DNA from: Betaproteobacteria bacterium
Lineage (GTDB): Bacteria > Pseudomonadota > Gammaproteobacteria > Burkholderiales > Burkholderiaceae_C
Length of the DNA: 64,000 bases
Direction: 5' to 3'
NCBI GenBank assembly: GCA_013289985.1
Contig: JABCYW010000001.1
Coordinates: forward strand, 205,772-269,771
Shown here: one piece after another, positions 17,432 through 26,556 of the stretch
Numbering within the stretch: position 1 is the first letter of the stretch
How the letters are laid out: each line of letters begins with the position of its first letter
Notes under the pieces: generated by a model
What the model was told of the DNA's origin: nothing
Database searches by the model: none
What the model saw: only the letters and a program-made list of their open reading frames with translations
Translations under genes and position numbers: made by a program

Positions 17432-18565
17432 ATGACGAATCCCAAGCAGCCGACCGAAGCGCGCCACACGTTGTCGCTGAGCGAACGCACCAGCGACACC
17501 GACGACCAGCGCATCCGCGACGTCACGCCGCTGCCGCCGCCGGAACACCTGATCCGCTTCTTCCCGATCGCCGGCACGCCGCTGGAGACGCTGATCGGCA
17601 ACACGCGCTCGGCGATCCGCAACATCCTGGCCGGCTCGGACGACCGTCTGCTGGTGGTGATCGGCCCGTGCTCGATCCACGACCCGGTGGCCGCGCTGGA
17701 GTACGCGCGCAAGCTCAAGGCCGAGCGCGAGAAATACGCCGACACCCTCGAGATCGTGATGCGCGTGTACTTCGAGAAGCCGCGCACCACGGTCGGCTGG
17801 AAGGGCCTGATCAACGACCCGTACCTCGACGAGAGCTACCGCATCCACGAGGGCCTGCGCATCGCGCGCCAGCTGCTGGTGGACATCAACCGGCTGGGCG
17901 TGCCGGCGGCCGGCGAGTTCCTGGACGTGATCTCGCCGCAGTACATCGGCGACCTGATCAGCTGGGGCGCCATCGGCGCGCGCACCACCGAGAGCCAGGT
18001 GCACCGCGAGCTGGCCTCGGGCCTGTCGGCGCCGGTGGGCTTCAAGAACGGCACCGACGGCAACCTGAAGATCGCCATCGACGCGATCCAGGCGGCGGGC
18101 CGGCCGCACCACTTCATGTCGGTGCACAAGAACGGCCAGGTGGCCATCGTCGAGACCCGCGGCAACAAGGATTGCCACGTGATCCTGCGCGGCGGCAAGT
18201 CCCCGAACTACGATGCGGCGAGCGTGAGTTCCGCGTGCGCCGAGCTGGAATCGGCCAAGCTCGGCTGCAAGCTGATGATCGACTTCAGCCATGCCAACAG
18301 CGAGAAGAAGTTCGAGCGCCAGGTGGCGGTCGCGCGCGATGTGGGCGACCAGGTGGCCTCGGGCAACGGCTGCATCTTCGGCGTGATGGTGGAGAGCCAC
18401 CTCCACGCAGGTGCCCAGAAGTTCACGCCGGGCAAGGACGATCCGACGGCGCTCGAGTACGGCAAGAGCATCACCGACGGCTGCATCGGCTGGGACGACT
18501 CGATCACCGTGCTGGACGTGCTGCGCGACGCGGTGCTGGCACGGCGCAGCGCCAAGGCTAGTTGA
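17432..18565 (+). CDS. aroG: 3-deoxy-7-phosphoheptulonate (DAHP) synthase, class I
   Basis: A 377-residue enzyme condensing phosphoenolpyruvate and erythrose 4-phosphate, the first step of aromatic amino-acid synthesis. Landmarks are VVIGPCSIHDP, MRVYFEKPRTTVGWKGLINDP, GARTTESQVHRELASG and the metal histidine in LMIDFSHANSEKK. The length suits the AroG/AroF/AroH class, which is feedback-inhibited; which aromatic amino acid inhibits it cannot be read here. Transcription is probably controlled by the leader at 17241 and its terminator. The stop overlaps the end of the convergent adenosyltransferase by 8 bp. Confidence 0.97.
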   Translation: MTNPKQPTEARHTLSLSERTSDTDDQRIRDVTPLPPPEHLIRFFPIAGTPLETLIGNTRSAIRNILAGSDDRLLVVIGPCSIHDPVAALEYARKLKAEREKYADTLEIVMRVYFEKPRTTVGWKGLINDPYLDESYRIHEGLRIARQLLVDINRLGVPAAGEFLDVISPQYIGDLISWGAIGARTTESQVHRELASGLSAPVGFKNGTDGNLKIAIDAIQAAGRPHHFMSVHKNGQVAIVETRGNKDCHVILRGGKSPNYDAASVSSACAELESAKLGCKLMIDFSHANSEKKFERQVAVARDVGDQVASGNGCIFGVMVESHLHAGAQKFTPGKDDPTALEYGKSITDGCIGWDDSITVLDVLRDAVLARRSAKAS

Positions 18566-19145
18566 CGTCGGGATCCTGGTTGCGCGCCAGCCGCGCGCTG
18601 TGCCAGTAGACGTCGTCGCCGCCCAGCCCGTCGAGGTTGGCGCGATTGAGCACGCGCGCCAGCACGAACAGCAGGTCGGACAGGCGGTTCAGGAACAGCC
18701 GCGGCGCGTTGTTGATCGTCTCGCTGGCGGCCAGCGTGACGACCGCTCGCTCCGCGCGCCGCGCCACCGCGCGCGCCACGTGCGCGAGCGCCGCGCTGCG
18801 CGTGCCCGCCGGAAGGATGAATTCCTGCAGGCGCGGCAGCGCGGCGTTGTGGTGCGCCAGCGCGGCGTCCAGCGCGGCGACCGCATCGTCCTTGAGCAGC
18901 GTGTAGCCGGGAATGGACAGCTCGCCGCCGAGGTTGAAGAGCTCGTGCTGGATCGTCACCAGCAGGTCGCGCACGTCGTCGGGCAGCGGCTCGGCCAGCA
19001 GCACGCCGATGTGCGAGTTGAGTTCGTCCACGTCGCCCATGGCGGCGATGCGCCCGTGGCTCTTGGGCACGCGCGTGCCGTCGCCCAGTCCGGTGGTGCC
19101 GTCGTCGCCCGTGCGGGTGGCGATCTGTGAGAGTCGATTGGCCAT
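18558..19145 (-). CDS. PduO-type cob(I)alamin adenosyltransferase
   Basis: A 195-residue enzyme that transfers adenosyl from ATP to cobalamin. The N-terminal ATP loop TRTGDDGTTGLGDGTRVPKS and the active-site region VARAVARRAERAVVTLA followed by LFLNRLSDLLFVLAR are characteristic of the PduO family. It stands alone and ends inside the last codons of aroG on the other strand. Confidence 0.95.
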   Translation of the reverse strand: MANRLSQIATRTGDDGTTGLGDGTRVPKSHGRIAAMGDVDELNSHIGVLLAEPLPDDVRDLLVTIQHELFNLGGELSIPGYTLLKDDAVAALDAALAHHNAALPRLQEFILPAGTRSAALAHVARAVARRAERAVVTLAASETINNAPRLFLNRLSDLLFVLARVLNRANLDGLGGDDVYWHSARLARNQDPDVN

Positions 19146-19211
19146 GGCGCCAGTGTAGAACCTCGCACCGGCCGTCGGCGTAGACTGGAACAGCGCTGCC
19201 GGAACCCGCCC

Positions 19212-20627
19212 ATGAACACTGCCGTCGACTTCTCCGTGAACCTCATGCCGAGGCCCATGCCGGCCGCGATGATCGAGGCCTTGCGCGCGCGCTTCGGCGA
19301 GCGCTTCGTGCAGTCGCTGGCGGTGCGCGAGCAGCATGGCCGCGACGAGTCGCCGTTCGACGTGCCGCCGCCGGAGGCCGTGGTGTTCTGCGACAGCACC
19401 GAAGAGGTGGCGTTCGTCGTCGCCAGCGCCGCCGGACACCGCGTGCCCGTGATCCCGTACGGCGCCGGCTCCTCGCTGGAGGGCCACCTGCTGGCCGTGC
19501 AGGGCGGCGTCAGCATCGACGTGTCGCGCATGGACAGGCTGCTGCAGCTCAACCCCGAGGATCTCACCGTCACGGTGCAGGCGGGCGTCACGCGGATGCA
19601 GCTCAATCGCGAGATCAAGGACTCGGGCCTGTTCTTCCCGATCGACCCGGGCGCCGACGCGACGCTGGGCGGCATGTCGGCCACGCGGGCGTCGGGCACA
19701 AACGCCGTCCGCTACGGCACCATGCGCGAGAACGTGCTGGCGCTGACGGTGGTCACCGCCAGCGGCGAGGTGATCCGCACCGGCACGCGGGCGCGCAAGT
19801 CCAGCGCCGGCTACGACCTCACGCGCCTGATGGTGGGCAGCGAAGGCACGCTGGGTGTGATCACCGAGGTCACGCTGAAGCTGCATCCGCTGCCCGAGAG
19901 CGTGGCCGCCGCCGTCTGCTCCTTCGACGACGCGTCGGCCGCGGTCGACACCGTGATCGCGCTGATCCAGGTGGGCGTGCCCATCGCGCGCTGCGAGCTG
20001 CTGGACGCCAACGCCGTGATCGCCGTCAACGCGCACGACAAGCTGGGCCTGCCCGAGAAGCCGATGCTGTTGATGGAGTTCCACGGCAGCGACGCGGGCG
20101 TGGCCGAGCAGGCCGCCGCCGTGCAGGAACTGGCGGCCGAGCGTGGCGGCACGGCGTTCGAGTGGGCGCGCACGCCCGAGGAACGCACGCGGCTGTGGAC
20201 TGCGCGCCACCACGCGTTCCTGTCCGGGCTGCAGCTGCGGCCGGGCTGCCGCGCGGTCACCACCGACTGCTGCGTGCCCATCTCCGGCCTGGGCGACGCG
20301 GTGACGCAGGCGCTGGCCGAGGCCGAGGAGGCCGGCCTGCCGCACTTCCTCGTCGGCCACGTGGGCGACGGCAACTTCCATGTGGCCTACCTGATCGACC
20401 CGGCACTCCCCGCGGAGCGCGAGACCGCCGAGCGGCTCAACCACCAGCTGGTGCAGCGCGCGATCGCGGCCGGCGGCACCTGCACCGGCGAGCACGGCAT
20501 CGGGCTGCACAAGCAGGGCTTCCTCGTCGAGGAGGCGGGCGCGGGCGCGGTGGCGATGATGCGGCAGATCAAGCAGGCGCTCGATCCGCACAACATCATG
20601 AACCCCGGAAAGATCTTCAGCCTGTAG
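19212..20627 (+). CDS. FAD-binding oxidoreductase, D-lactate dehydrogenase-like
   Basis: A 471-residue flavoprotein of the vanillyl-alcohol-oxidase fold, GlcD/Dld branch. The FAD-binding PCMH domain (about 45-225) includes VIPYGAGSSLEGHLLAV, PIDPGADATLGGMSATRASG and LMVGSEGTLGVITEVTLKLH. The C-terminal substrate domain has HVGDGNFHVAYLID and GEHGIGLHKQGFL, with the metal-binding His residues. It likely oxidises D-lactate or another 2-hydroxy acid and passes electrons to cytochrome or quinone. It is divergent from the adenosyltransferase. Confidence 0.9.
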   Translation: MNTAVDFSVNLMPRPMPAAMIEALRARFGERFVQSLAVREQHGRDESPFDVPPPEAVVFCDSTEEVAFVVASAAGHRVPVIPYGAGSSLEGHLLAVQGGVSIDVSRMDRLLQLNPEDLTVTVQAGVTRMQLNREIKDSGLFFPIDPGADATLGGMSATRASGTNAVRYGTMRENVLALTVVTASGEVIRTGTRARKSSAGYDLTRLMVGSEGTLGVITEVTLKLHPLPESVAAAVCSFDDASAAVDTVIALIQVGVPIARCELLDANAVIAVNAHDKLGLPEKPMLLMEFHGSDAGVAEQAAAVQELAAERGGTAFEWARTPEERTRLWTARHHAFLSGLQLRPGCRAVTTDCCVPISGLGDAVTQALAEAEEAGLPHFLVGHVGDGNFHVAYLIDPALPAERETAERLNHQLVQRAIAAGGTCTGEHGIGLHKQGFLVEEAGAGAVAMMRQIKQALDPHNIMNPGKIFSL

Positions 20628-20636
20628 CGGCGCGGC

Positions 20637-20960
20637 TCACACCGGACGCTGGCGCAGCAGCACCACCAGCGCGCCCAGCGCGAACAGCGCCGGAAGCAGT
20701 CCGTGCCGCCTGCCGGCGTCCGGCATGGCGGCCAGCATCGAGATGGACTCGGCGGAGGCGTCCTTGAAGTCGAGGCCGGGCAGATCGGCGGTCGGCGGCG
20801 CGGCGTCGAGCGCGCGCACGACGCAATCGAGATCCTGAGCCTGCGCGGGATGGCAAGCCGGCGCCTCGACGGGCGTCATGCCAGGGGTGGAGTCGACGTT
20901 CACGGCCTGGGCCGTCGTCGCGGCCGCCAGCGCGGCCGCCAGAAATGCGACCTTGAGCAT
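20637..20960 (-). CDS. small exported protein with C-terminal membrane anchor
   Basis: A 107-residue protein with an N-terminal signal peptide (MLKVAFLAAALAAATTAQA). A central region has two cysteines (APACHP, DLDCVV). The tail has a hydrophobic segment (LLPALFALGALVVLL) followed by RQR. The last part resembles PEP-CTERM-like sorting signals, a short motif, one membrane helix and a basic end, but without the canonical PEP. The function is unknown. Confidence 0.65.
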   Translation of the reverse strand: MLKVAFLAAALAAATTAQAVNVDSTPGMTPVEAPACHPAQAQDLDCVVRALDAAPPTADLPGLDFKDASAESISMLAAMPDAGRRHGLLPALFALGALVVLLRQRPV

Positions 20961-21082
20961 CCGTGGGACCTCCTGACGTTGTGCCGCGACCGGAACGTTA
21001 CATCCGCGGACGAGCGGTGTCATCCTCAATATGGATGAGCGGCGACGTCCTGACGGAAGCGACGCGCCGGAGCCCGCGCCGT

Positions 21083-22696
21083 TCAGCCCTTGCCGGGGGC
21101 AACCTGCCAGCGCCGCGTGGTCTCGCCGGCGCCGTTGACGCTTTCCAGGTGGACGTCGAAGCCCCACAGCCGCGCCACGTGCTTGAGCACCTCCTGCGAG
21201 GTCTCGTGCAGAGGACGATCGTTGTGCTGCGTGTGCCGCAAGGTGAGTGAGCGATCGCCGCGCAGGTTCACGTTCCAGACCTGGATGTTGGGCTCGCGCG
21301 AGCCGAGGTCGTACTGGCGCGACAGCGATTCGCGCAGCCGCCGGTAGCCGTTCTCGTCGTGGATGGCGGAGATCTCCAGCTCCGAGTCCTTCTCGTCGTC
21401 GACGATCGCGAACAGCCGGAACTCGCGCATCAGCTTGGGCGACAGGTACTGGCCGATGAAGCTCTCGTCCTTGAAGTTGCGCATCGCGTGGTCGAGCGTG
21501 GGCAGCCAGGCCGTGCCGGCGAAGTCGGGGAACCACTGGCGATCCTCGTCGGTCGGGTTCTCGCAGATGCGCTTGATGTCGGTGTACATCGCGAAGCCCA
21601 GCGCATACGGATTGATGCCCGAGTAGTAGCGCGAGGTGACCGGCGGTTGCGCGACGACGTTGGTGTGCGACTTCAGCCATTCGATCATCATGCCGTCGGC
21701 CAGGTAGCCGTCGTCGTACATCTGGTTGAGCAGCCGGTGGTGCCAGAACGTGGCCCAGCCCTCGTTCATCACCTGGGTCTGGCGCTGCGGGTAGAAGTAC
21801 TGCGCGATCTTGCGCACGATGCGCACGATCTCGCGCTGCCAGGGCTCCAGCAGCGGCGCGTTCTTCTCGATGAAGTACAGCAGGTTCTCCTGCGGCTCGC
21901 TCGGGAAGCGGCGCTCCTGCGCGGCGGCGTCGTCGCTGGCGGCCTTGCGCGGCAGCGTGCGCCAGAGGTCGTTGACCTGCAACTGCGCGTAGGCCTCGCG
22001 GTCGGCGCGCGCCGCCTGCTCCTGCGCCAGCGAGAGCTTGCTGGGGCGCCGGTAGCGATCGACGCCGTGGTTCATCAGCGCGTGGCAGGAGTCCAGCAGT
22101 TCCTCGACGGCTTCGAGCCCGTAGCGCTCCTCGCATTCGGCCACGTAGTTCTTCGAGTAGACGAGGTAGTCGATGATGGACGACGCGTCCGTCCACATGC
22201 GGAACAGGTAGTTGCCCTTGAAGAAGCTGTTGTGGCCGTAGGCCGCGTGCGCGATGACCAGCGCCTGCATGGCCATCGTGTTCTCCTCCATCAGGTAGGA
22301 GATGCACGGGTCGGAATTGATGACGATCTCGTAGGCGAGGCCCATCTGGCCGCGCTTGTAGTTCTTCTCGGTGGCGATGAACTCCTTGCCGTAGCTCCAG
22401 TGGCGGTAGTTCACCGGCATGCCCACGCTGGCGTAGGCATCCATCATCTGCTCGGAGGTGATGATCTCGAGCTGGTTCGGATAGGTGTCGAGCCCGAAGC
22501 GTTGCGCGGTCGCGCGGATCACCTCGTGGTACTGCTCGATCGTGTCGAACGTCCAGTCGCTGGGCGAGGGCAAGGGCTGCGCGGGCCGTTCCTTCAGCGG
22601 CACGAGTTCCCGCGGCGGACCCTGGCGGCGCCGGCCGCCGTACTCGTCGTCGCTCGCGTTGCGGCCGACCGCGCGTCGGTTCTCGAGGAATGTCAT
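21083..22696 (-). CDS. spoVR: SpoVR family protein
   Basis: A 537-residue member of the SpoVR/YcgB family, usually found with PrkA and YeaH. Recognisable stretches are IEQYHEVIRATAQRFGLD, YPNQLEIITSEQMMDAY, HWSYGKEF and YEIVINSDPCISYLMEEN. The biochemical role is unknown; in E. coli it belongs to the stationary-phase and nitrogen-starvation set. The start MTFLENRR is preferred over an upstream in-frame ATG at 22741. It is the third gene of the prkA operon, 70 bp after yeaH. Confidence 0.94.
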   Translation of the reverse strand: MTFLENRRAVGRNASDDEYGGRRRQGPPRELVPLKERPAQPLPSPSDWTFDTIEQYHEVIRATAQRFGLDTYPNQLEIITSEQMMDAYASVGMPVNYRHWSYGKEFIATEKNYKRGQMGLAYEIVINSDPCISYLMEENTMAMQALVIAHAAYGHNSFFKGNYLFRMWTDASSIIDYLVYSKNYVAECEERYGLEAVEELLDSCHALMNHGVDRYRRPSKLSLAQEQAARADREAYAQLQVNDLWRTLPRKAASDDAAAQERRFPSEPQENLLYFIEKNAPLLEPWQREIVRIVRKIAQYFYPQRQTQVMNEGWATFWHHRLLNQMYDDGYLADGMMIEWLKSHTNVVAQPPVTSRYYSGINPYALGFAMYTDIKRICENPTDEDRQWFPDFAGTAWLPTLDHAMRNFKDESFIGQYLSPKLMREFRLFAIVDDEKDSELEISAIHDENGYRRLRESLSRQYDLGSREPNIQVWNVNLRGDRSLTLRHTQHNDRPLHETSQEVLKHVARLWGFDVHLESVNGAGETTRRWQVAPGKG

Positions 22697-22766
22697 GTTG
22701 GCACCCCTGGCGCTACGCGCCTCCCCGCCAGGCGGGGGCATGAGCCCTTCGGGCGGCCGTGCGTGC

Positions 22767-24053
22767 TCATGTTGCAGGCACTCCCTCTTTGCGGAACAGG
22801 TCGCGGAACACCGGATAGATCTGCGAGGCCTCGATCGCCTTGCGCATCGCGAAGTGCGGCACCTCGTCGACGATGCGCTGGTATTCCTCCCACAGGTTCT
22901 GCTCGGGCTCGGCCACCTGCACGTAGGCGAAGTAGCGGCACTTGGGCAGGATCTTCTCCGTCAGCAGCTCGCGGCAGCGGCCGGAGTCGTGGTGCCAGTT
23001 GTCGCCGTCGCTGGCCTGCGCGCCGTAGATGTTCCACTGGTCGGCGGGATAGCGGGCGCGGATGATCTCGTCCATCAGCACCAGGGCGCTGGAGACCACG
23101 GTGCCGCCGGTCTCGGTGGCGTGGAAGAAGTTCTGCTCGTCGACCTCCGCGGCCTGCGTGTGGTGGCGGATGAACACCACCTCGATCTTGTCGTAGTGGC
23201 GCGTCAGGAACAGGTACAGCAGGATGAAGAAGCGCTTGGCGAGCTCCTTGCGCGACTCGTCCATCGAGCCCGACACGTCCATCACGCAGAACATCACGGC
23301 GCGCGTGGACGGCACCGGCACGCGGACGCGGTTGCGGAACTTCAGGTCCAGCGGATCGAGGAAGGGCACGCGGGCGATGTGGCCCTTGAGGAACTTGATG
23401 CGCTCGATCAGCTCGGCCTTGTGCTTGACCGACACTTCGTCCTTGGCGCGCTGCTCGTCGAGCACGGCCAGCGCGGCCTCGGCGTCGCGCAGCTCCTTGC
23501 GGCTGTCGGCACTCAGCGCGATGCGCCGTCCGAGCGCGCCGCGCATCGAGCGCACGATGCTGAGATTGCTGGGCGTGCCGTCGTTGACGAAGCCCGCGCG
23601 GTGCGACTTGTACTCGGGAATATCGGCGAGCTGCGTGCGGGCCAGGTTGGGCAACGCAAGGTCGTCGAAGAACGCCTGCATGAACTCTTCCTTGGTGAGG
23701 TGGAAGACGAAATCGTCGTCGCCCTCGCCTGAATCGCTCGCCTGGCCGCCTCCGCTGCCACTCCCGCCGCCGCCGTCGGGCCGCTTGACGCGGTCGCCGG
23801 CGACGTACTCGCTGTTGCCGGGATGCACCGCCTCGCGCTTGCCGCCCTGCCCGTGCCCGAAGACCGGCTGGCTCAGGTCGCGCTTGGGGATATGGACGTC
23901 CTCGCCCTTCTCCAGGTCGCGGATGCCGCGGCCGTCGACCGCGCGCCGCACGGCCTCGCGGATCTGCTCCTTGTGGCGGCGCAGGAAGCGCTCGCGGTTG
24001 CCGACCGACTTGTTCTTGCCGGACAGACGTCGATCAATTATTTGCTGAAGCAT
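22767..24053 (-). CDS. yeaH: YeaH/YhbH family protein (DUF444)
   Basis: A 428-residue DUF444 protein. The N-terminus MLQQIIDRRLSGKNKS and NRERFLRRHKEQI match the family. A Gly/Ser-rich linker lies near residues 95-105. The C-terminal half is a von Willebrand A-like fold with the MIDAS-type sequence FCVMDVSGSMDESRK. In E. coli it is co-expressed with the PrkA-type kinase YeaG. An in-frame ATG at 24074 would add seven residues; neither start has a strong ribosome-binding site. Confidence 0.92.
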   Translation of the reverse strand: MLQQIIDRRLSGKNKSVGNRERFLRRHKEQIREAVRRAVDGRGIRDLEKGEDVHIPKRDLSQPVFGHGQGGKREAVHPGNSEYVAGDRVKRPDGGGGSGSGGGQASDSGEGDDDFVFHLTKEEFMQAFFDDLALPNLARTQLADIPEYKSHRAGFVNDGTPSNLSIVRSMRGALGRRIALSADSRKELRDAEAALAVLDEQRAKDEVSVKHKAELIERIKFLKGHIARVPFLDPLDLKFRNRVRVPVPSTRAVMFCVMDVSGSMDESRKELAKRFFILLYLFLTRHYDKIEVVFIRHHTQAAEVDEQNFFHATETGGTVVSSALVLMDEIIRARYPADQWNIYGAQASDGDNWHHDSGRCRELLTEKILPKCRYFAYVQVAEPEQNLWEEYQRIVDEVPHFAMRKAIEASQIYPVFRDLFRKEGVPAT

Positions 24054-24174
24054 GGACGTTGCGTCGGTTGGCATTCAGAACGTTGATTCAACGCGGGTGG
24101 TGCCTTTGCTGCCCGGCGCTGCCGCTCGGATGAACCAAGAGAGATTCAAGGGAGCGCCAGCGACCGTGGGGCCG

Positions 24175-26097
24175 TCATGAACTCTTCCGGACGCGGAGGT
24201 ACCACTCGCAAAGCAATCTGACCTGCTTGGGCGTGTAGCCCTTCTGCACCATGCGGTTGACGAAGTCCTCGTGCTTGCGGGCCTCGTCGGCGCTCGCCTT
24301 CGCGTTGAAGCTGATGACCGGCAGCAGCTCCTCCGTGTTGGAGAACATCTTCTTCTCGATGACCACGCGAAGCTTTTCGTAGCTCGTCCACAGCGGGTTC
24401 TTGCCCGCGTTCTGCGCGCGGGCGCGCAGAACGAAGTTGACGATCTCGTTGCGGAAGTCCTTCGGGTTGGAGATGCCGGCCGGCTTCTCGATCTTCTCCA
24501 GTTCGGCGTTGAGCGCGCTGCGGTCGAACACCTCGCCGGTGTCGGTGTCGCGGTACTCCTGGTCCTGGATCCAGTAGTCGGCGTAGGTGACATAGCGGTC
24601 GAAGATGTTCTGGCCGTACTCGGAGTAGCTCTCCAGGTAGGCGGTCTGGATCTCCTTGCCGATGAACTCGGCGTAGCGCGGCGCCAGGTTCTCCTTGATG
24701 AACGAGACGTACTTCTGCTCGGTCTCCGGGGGGAACTGCTCGCGCTCGATCTGCTGCTCGAGCACGTACATCAGGTGCACCGGGTTGGCGGCCACCTCCT
24801 GGCTGTCGAAGTTGAACACCTTGGACAGGATCTTGTAGGCGAAGCGCGTGGAGATGCCGCTCATGCCCTCGTCGACGCCGGCGTAGTCGCGGTACTCCTG
24901 GTAGCTCTTCGCGCGCGGGTCGGTGTCCTTGAGGTTCTCGCCGTCGTAGATCTGCATCTTGGAATACAGCGACGAGTTCTCGGGCTCCTTCAGCCGCGTG
25001 AGCATCGCGAACTGGGCCATCATCTTGAGCGTGCCCGGTGCGCAGGTGGCGTCGGCCAGCGACGAGCCGCGGATGAGCTTCTCGTAGATCTTCACTTCCT
25101 CGCTCACGCGCAGGCAGTACGGCACCTTGACGATGTAGATCCGGTCGAGGAAGGCCTCGTTGTTCTTGTTGTTGCGGAAGGTCTTCCACTCGCTCTCGTT
25201 GGAGTGTGCCAGCACGATGCCGTCGAAGGGGATCGCGCCGAAGCCTTCGGTGCCCTTGAAGTTGCCTTCCTGCGTGGCGGTGAGCAGCGGGTGCAGCACC
25301 TTGATCGGCGCCTTGAACATCTCCACGAACTCGAGCAGGCCCTGGTTGGCCAGGCACAGGCCGCCGGAGTAGCTGTAGGCGTCCGGGTCGTCCTGCGCGA
25401 AAGTCTCGAGCTTGCGGATGTCGACCTTGCCCACGAGCGACGAGATGTCCTGGTTGTTCTCGTCGCCCGGCTCGGTCTTGCTGATGCCCACCTGCTTGAG
25501 GATGGAGGGCATGCGCTTGACGACCTTGAACTTGCGGATGTCGCCGCCGTATTCATCGAGCCGCTTGACCGCCCACGGCGACATGATGCGGTTGAGGTAA
25601 CGCCGCGGGATGCCGTACGTGCTCTCGAGGATCGCGCCGTCCTCCGTCGTGTTGAACAGCCCCAGCGGGGACTCGTTGACCGGCGAGCCCTTGATCGCGT
25701 AGAACGGCACCTGCTCCATCAATGCCTTCAGCCGTTCGGCGATGGAACTCTTGCCGCCGCCCACCGGGCCCAGCAGGTAGAGGATCTGCTTCTTCTCTTC
25801 CAGGCCCTGCGCGGCGTGGCGGAAGTAGGAGACGACCTGCTCGATCGCGTCCTCCATGCCGTAGAACTCGGCGAAGGCCGGGTAGATCTTGATGACCTTG
25901 TTGGCGAACAGCCGGGACATGCGCGGGTCGTTGCGCGTGTCGATGGACTGCGGTTCGCCGATGGCCTTGAGCATGCGCTCCGGCGCCGTGGCATACGCCA
26001 GGGGGTTGCGCTTGCACTCCGCCAGGTACTCCTCGAGCGAGAGCTCTTCCTCGCGGGTACGTTCGTAGCGGGCTGCGAACTGGCTGATCACGTCCAT
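24175..26097 (-). CDS. prkA: PrkA family serine protein kinase (YeaG)
   Basis: A 640-residue AAA-type kinase that phosphorylates proteins on serine and, in E. coli, acts in sustained nitrogen starvation. Walker A is LLGPVGGGKSSIAERL (about residue 110). The AAA domain fills the first 370 residues and the PrkA C-terminal kinase-like domain the rest. First gene of the prkA-yeaH-spoVR operon; a 459-bp gene-free region precedes it. Confidence 0.96.
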   Translation of the reverse strand: MDVISQFAARYERTREEELSLEEYLAECKRNPLAYATAPERMLKAIGEPQSIDTRNDPRMSRLFANKVIKIYPAFAEFYGMEDAIEQVVSYFRHAAQGLEEKKQILYLLGPVGGGKSSIAERLKALMEQVPFYAIKGSPVNESPLGLFNTTEDGAILESTYGIPRRYLNRIMSPWAVKRLDEYGGDIRKFKVVKRMPSILKQVGISKTEPGDENNQDISSLVGKVDIRKLETFAQDDPDAYSYSGGLCLANQGLLEFVEMFKAPIKVLHPLLTATQEGNFKGTEGFGAIPFDGIVLAHSNESEWKTFRNNKNNEAFLDRIYIVKVPYCLRVSEEVKIYEKLIRGSSLADATCAPGTLKMMAQFAMLTRLKEPENSSLYSKMQIYDGENLKDTDPRAKSYQEYRDYAGVDEGMSGISTRFAYKILSKVFNFDSQEVAANPVHLMYVLEQQIEREQFPPETEQKYVSFIKENLAPRYAEFIGKEIQTAYLESYSEYGQNIFDRYVTYADYWIQDQEYRDTDTGEVFDRSALNAELEKIEKPAGISNPKDFRNEIVNFVLRARAQNAGKNPLWTSYEKLRVVIEKKMFSNTEELLPVISFNAKASADEARKHEDFVNRMVQKGYTPKQVRLLCEWYLRVRKSS

Positions 26098-26556
26098 GGC
26101 AAACCTCCGGGCTGAAGTGACACTGCAGGCGCCGAACGCGATGGGGATCGGGGTCGGGTCAGGCGCTTGCGTCTGGAATGTTTTGATGGAGTCCGGGCCG
26201 GACCGAAACGTTCTTGCGGGAAGTACGTATCGGTGAGCCAGGGCGCCATCAGAGCAGTCCGTTCGGCGGGAGGTCGGGACGAGAGGCTCGTCCCTGAATC
26301 CGTAGGGTACAGCGTGCGACGATTTTGTGTTGGGCGATGCGCCGAATAAGGTGTTGTTCCGGTTTCATCTTGTCCTTTCTCGCTCTACATTTCAACTCGC
26401 CTGTAGGATTCTTTCCACGCGTGTGCGGAGAGACCCGCTCGCCCTCCCGGTGTCAGCCGCACCGGCCTCGGCGCAGCCCTCGTCTTGTCGCGCACCGCAC
26501 CGCCCGCCCGGCCCCGCCGGGCCCTCGCGGCCCCCGTTCCATTGCGGAGACCATCG
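26098..26556. promoter_or_regulatory. gene-free region between prkA and the lipoprotein gene
   Basis: These 459 bp separate two divergent genes and must hold both promoters. A perfect hairpin, GGGACGAG-AGG-CTCGTCCC, lies at 26276-26294. The stretch 26310-26400 is AT-richer. I looked for a sigma-54-type element upstream of prkA and did not find one. No coding frame is convincing. Confidence 0.45.
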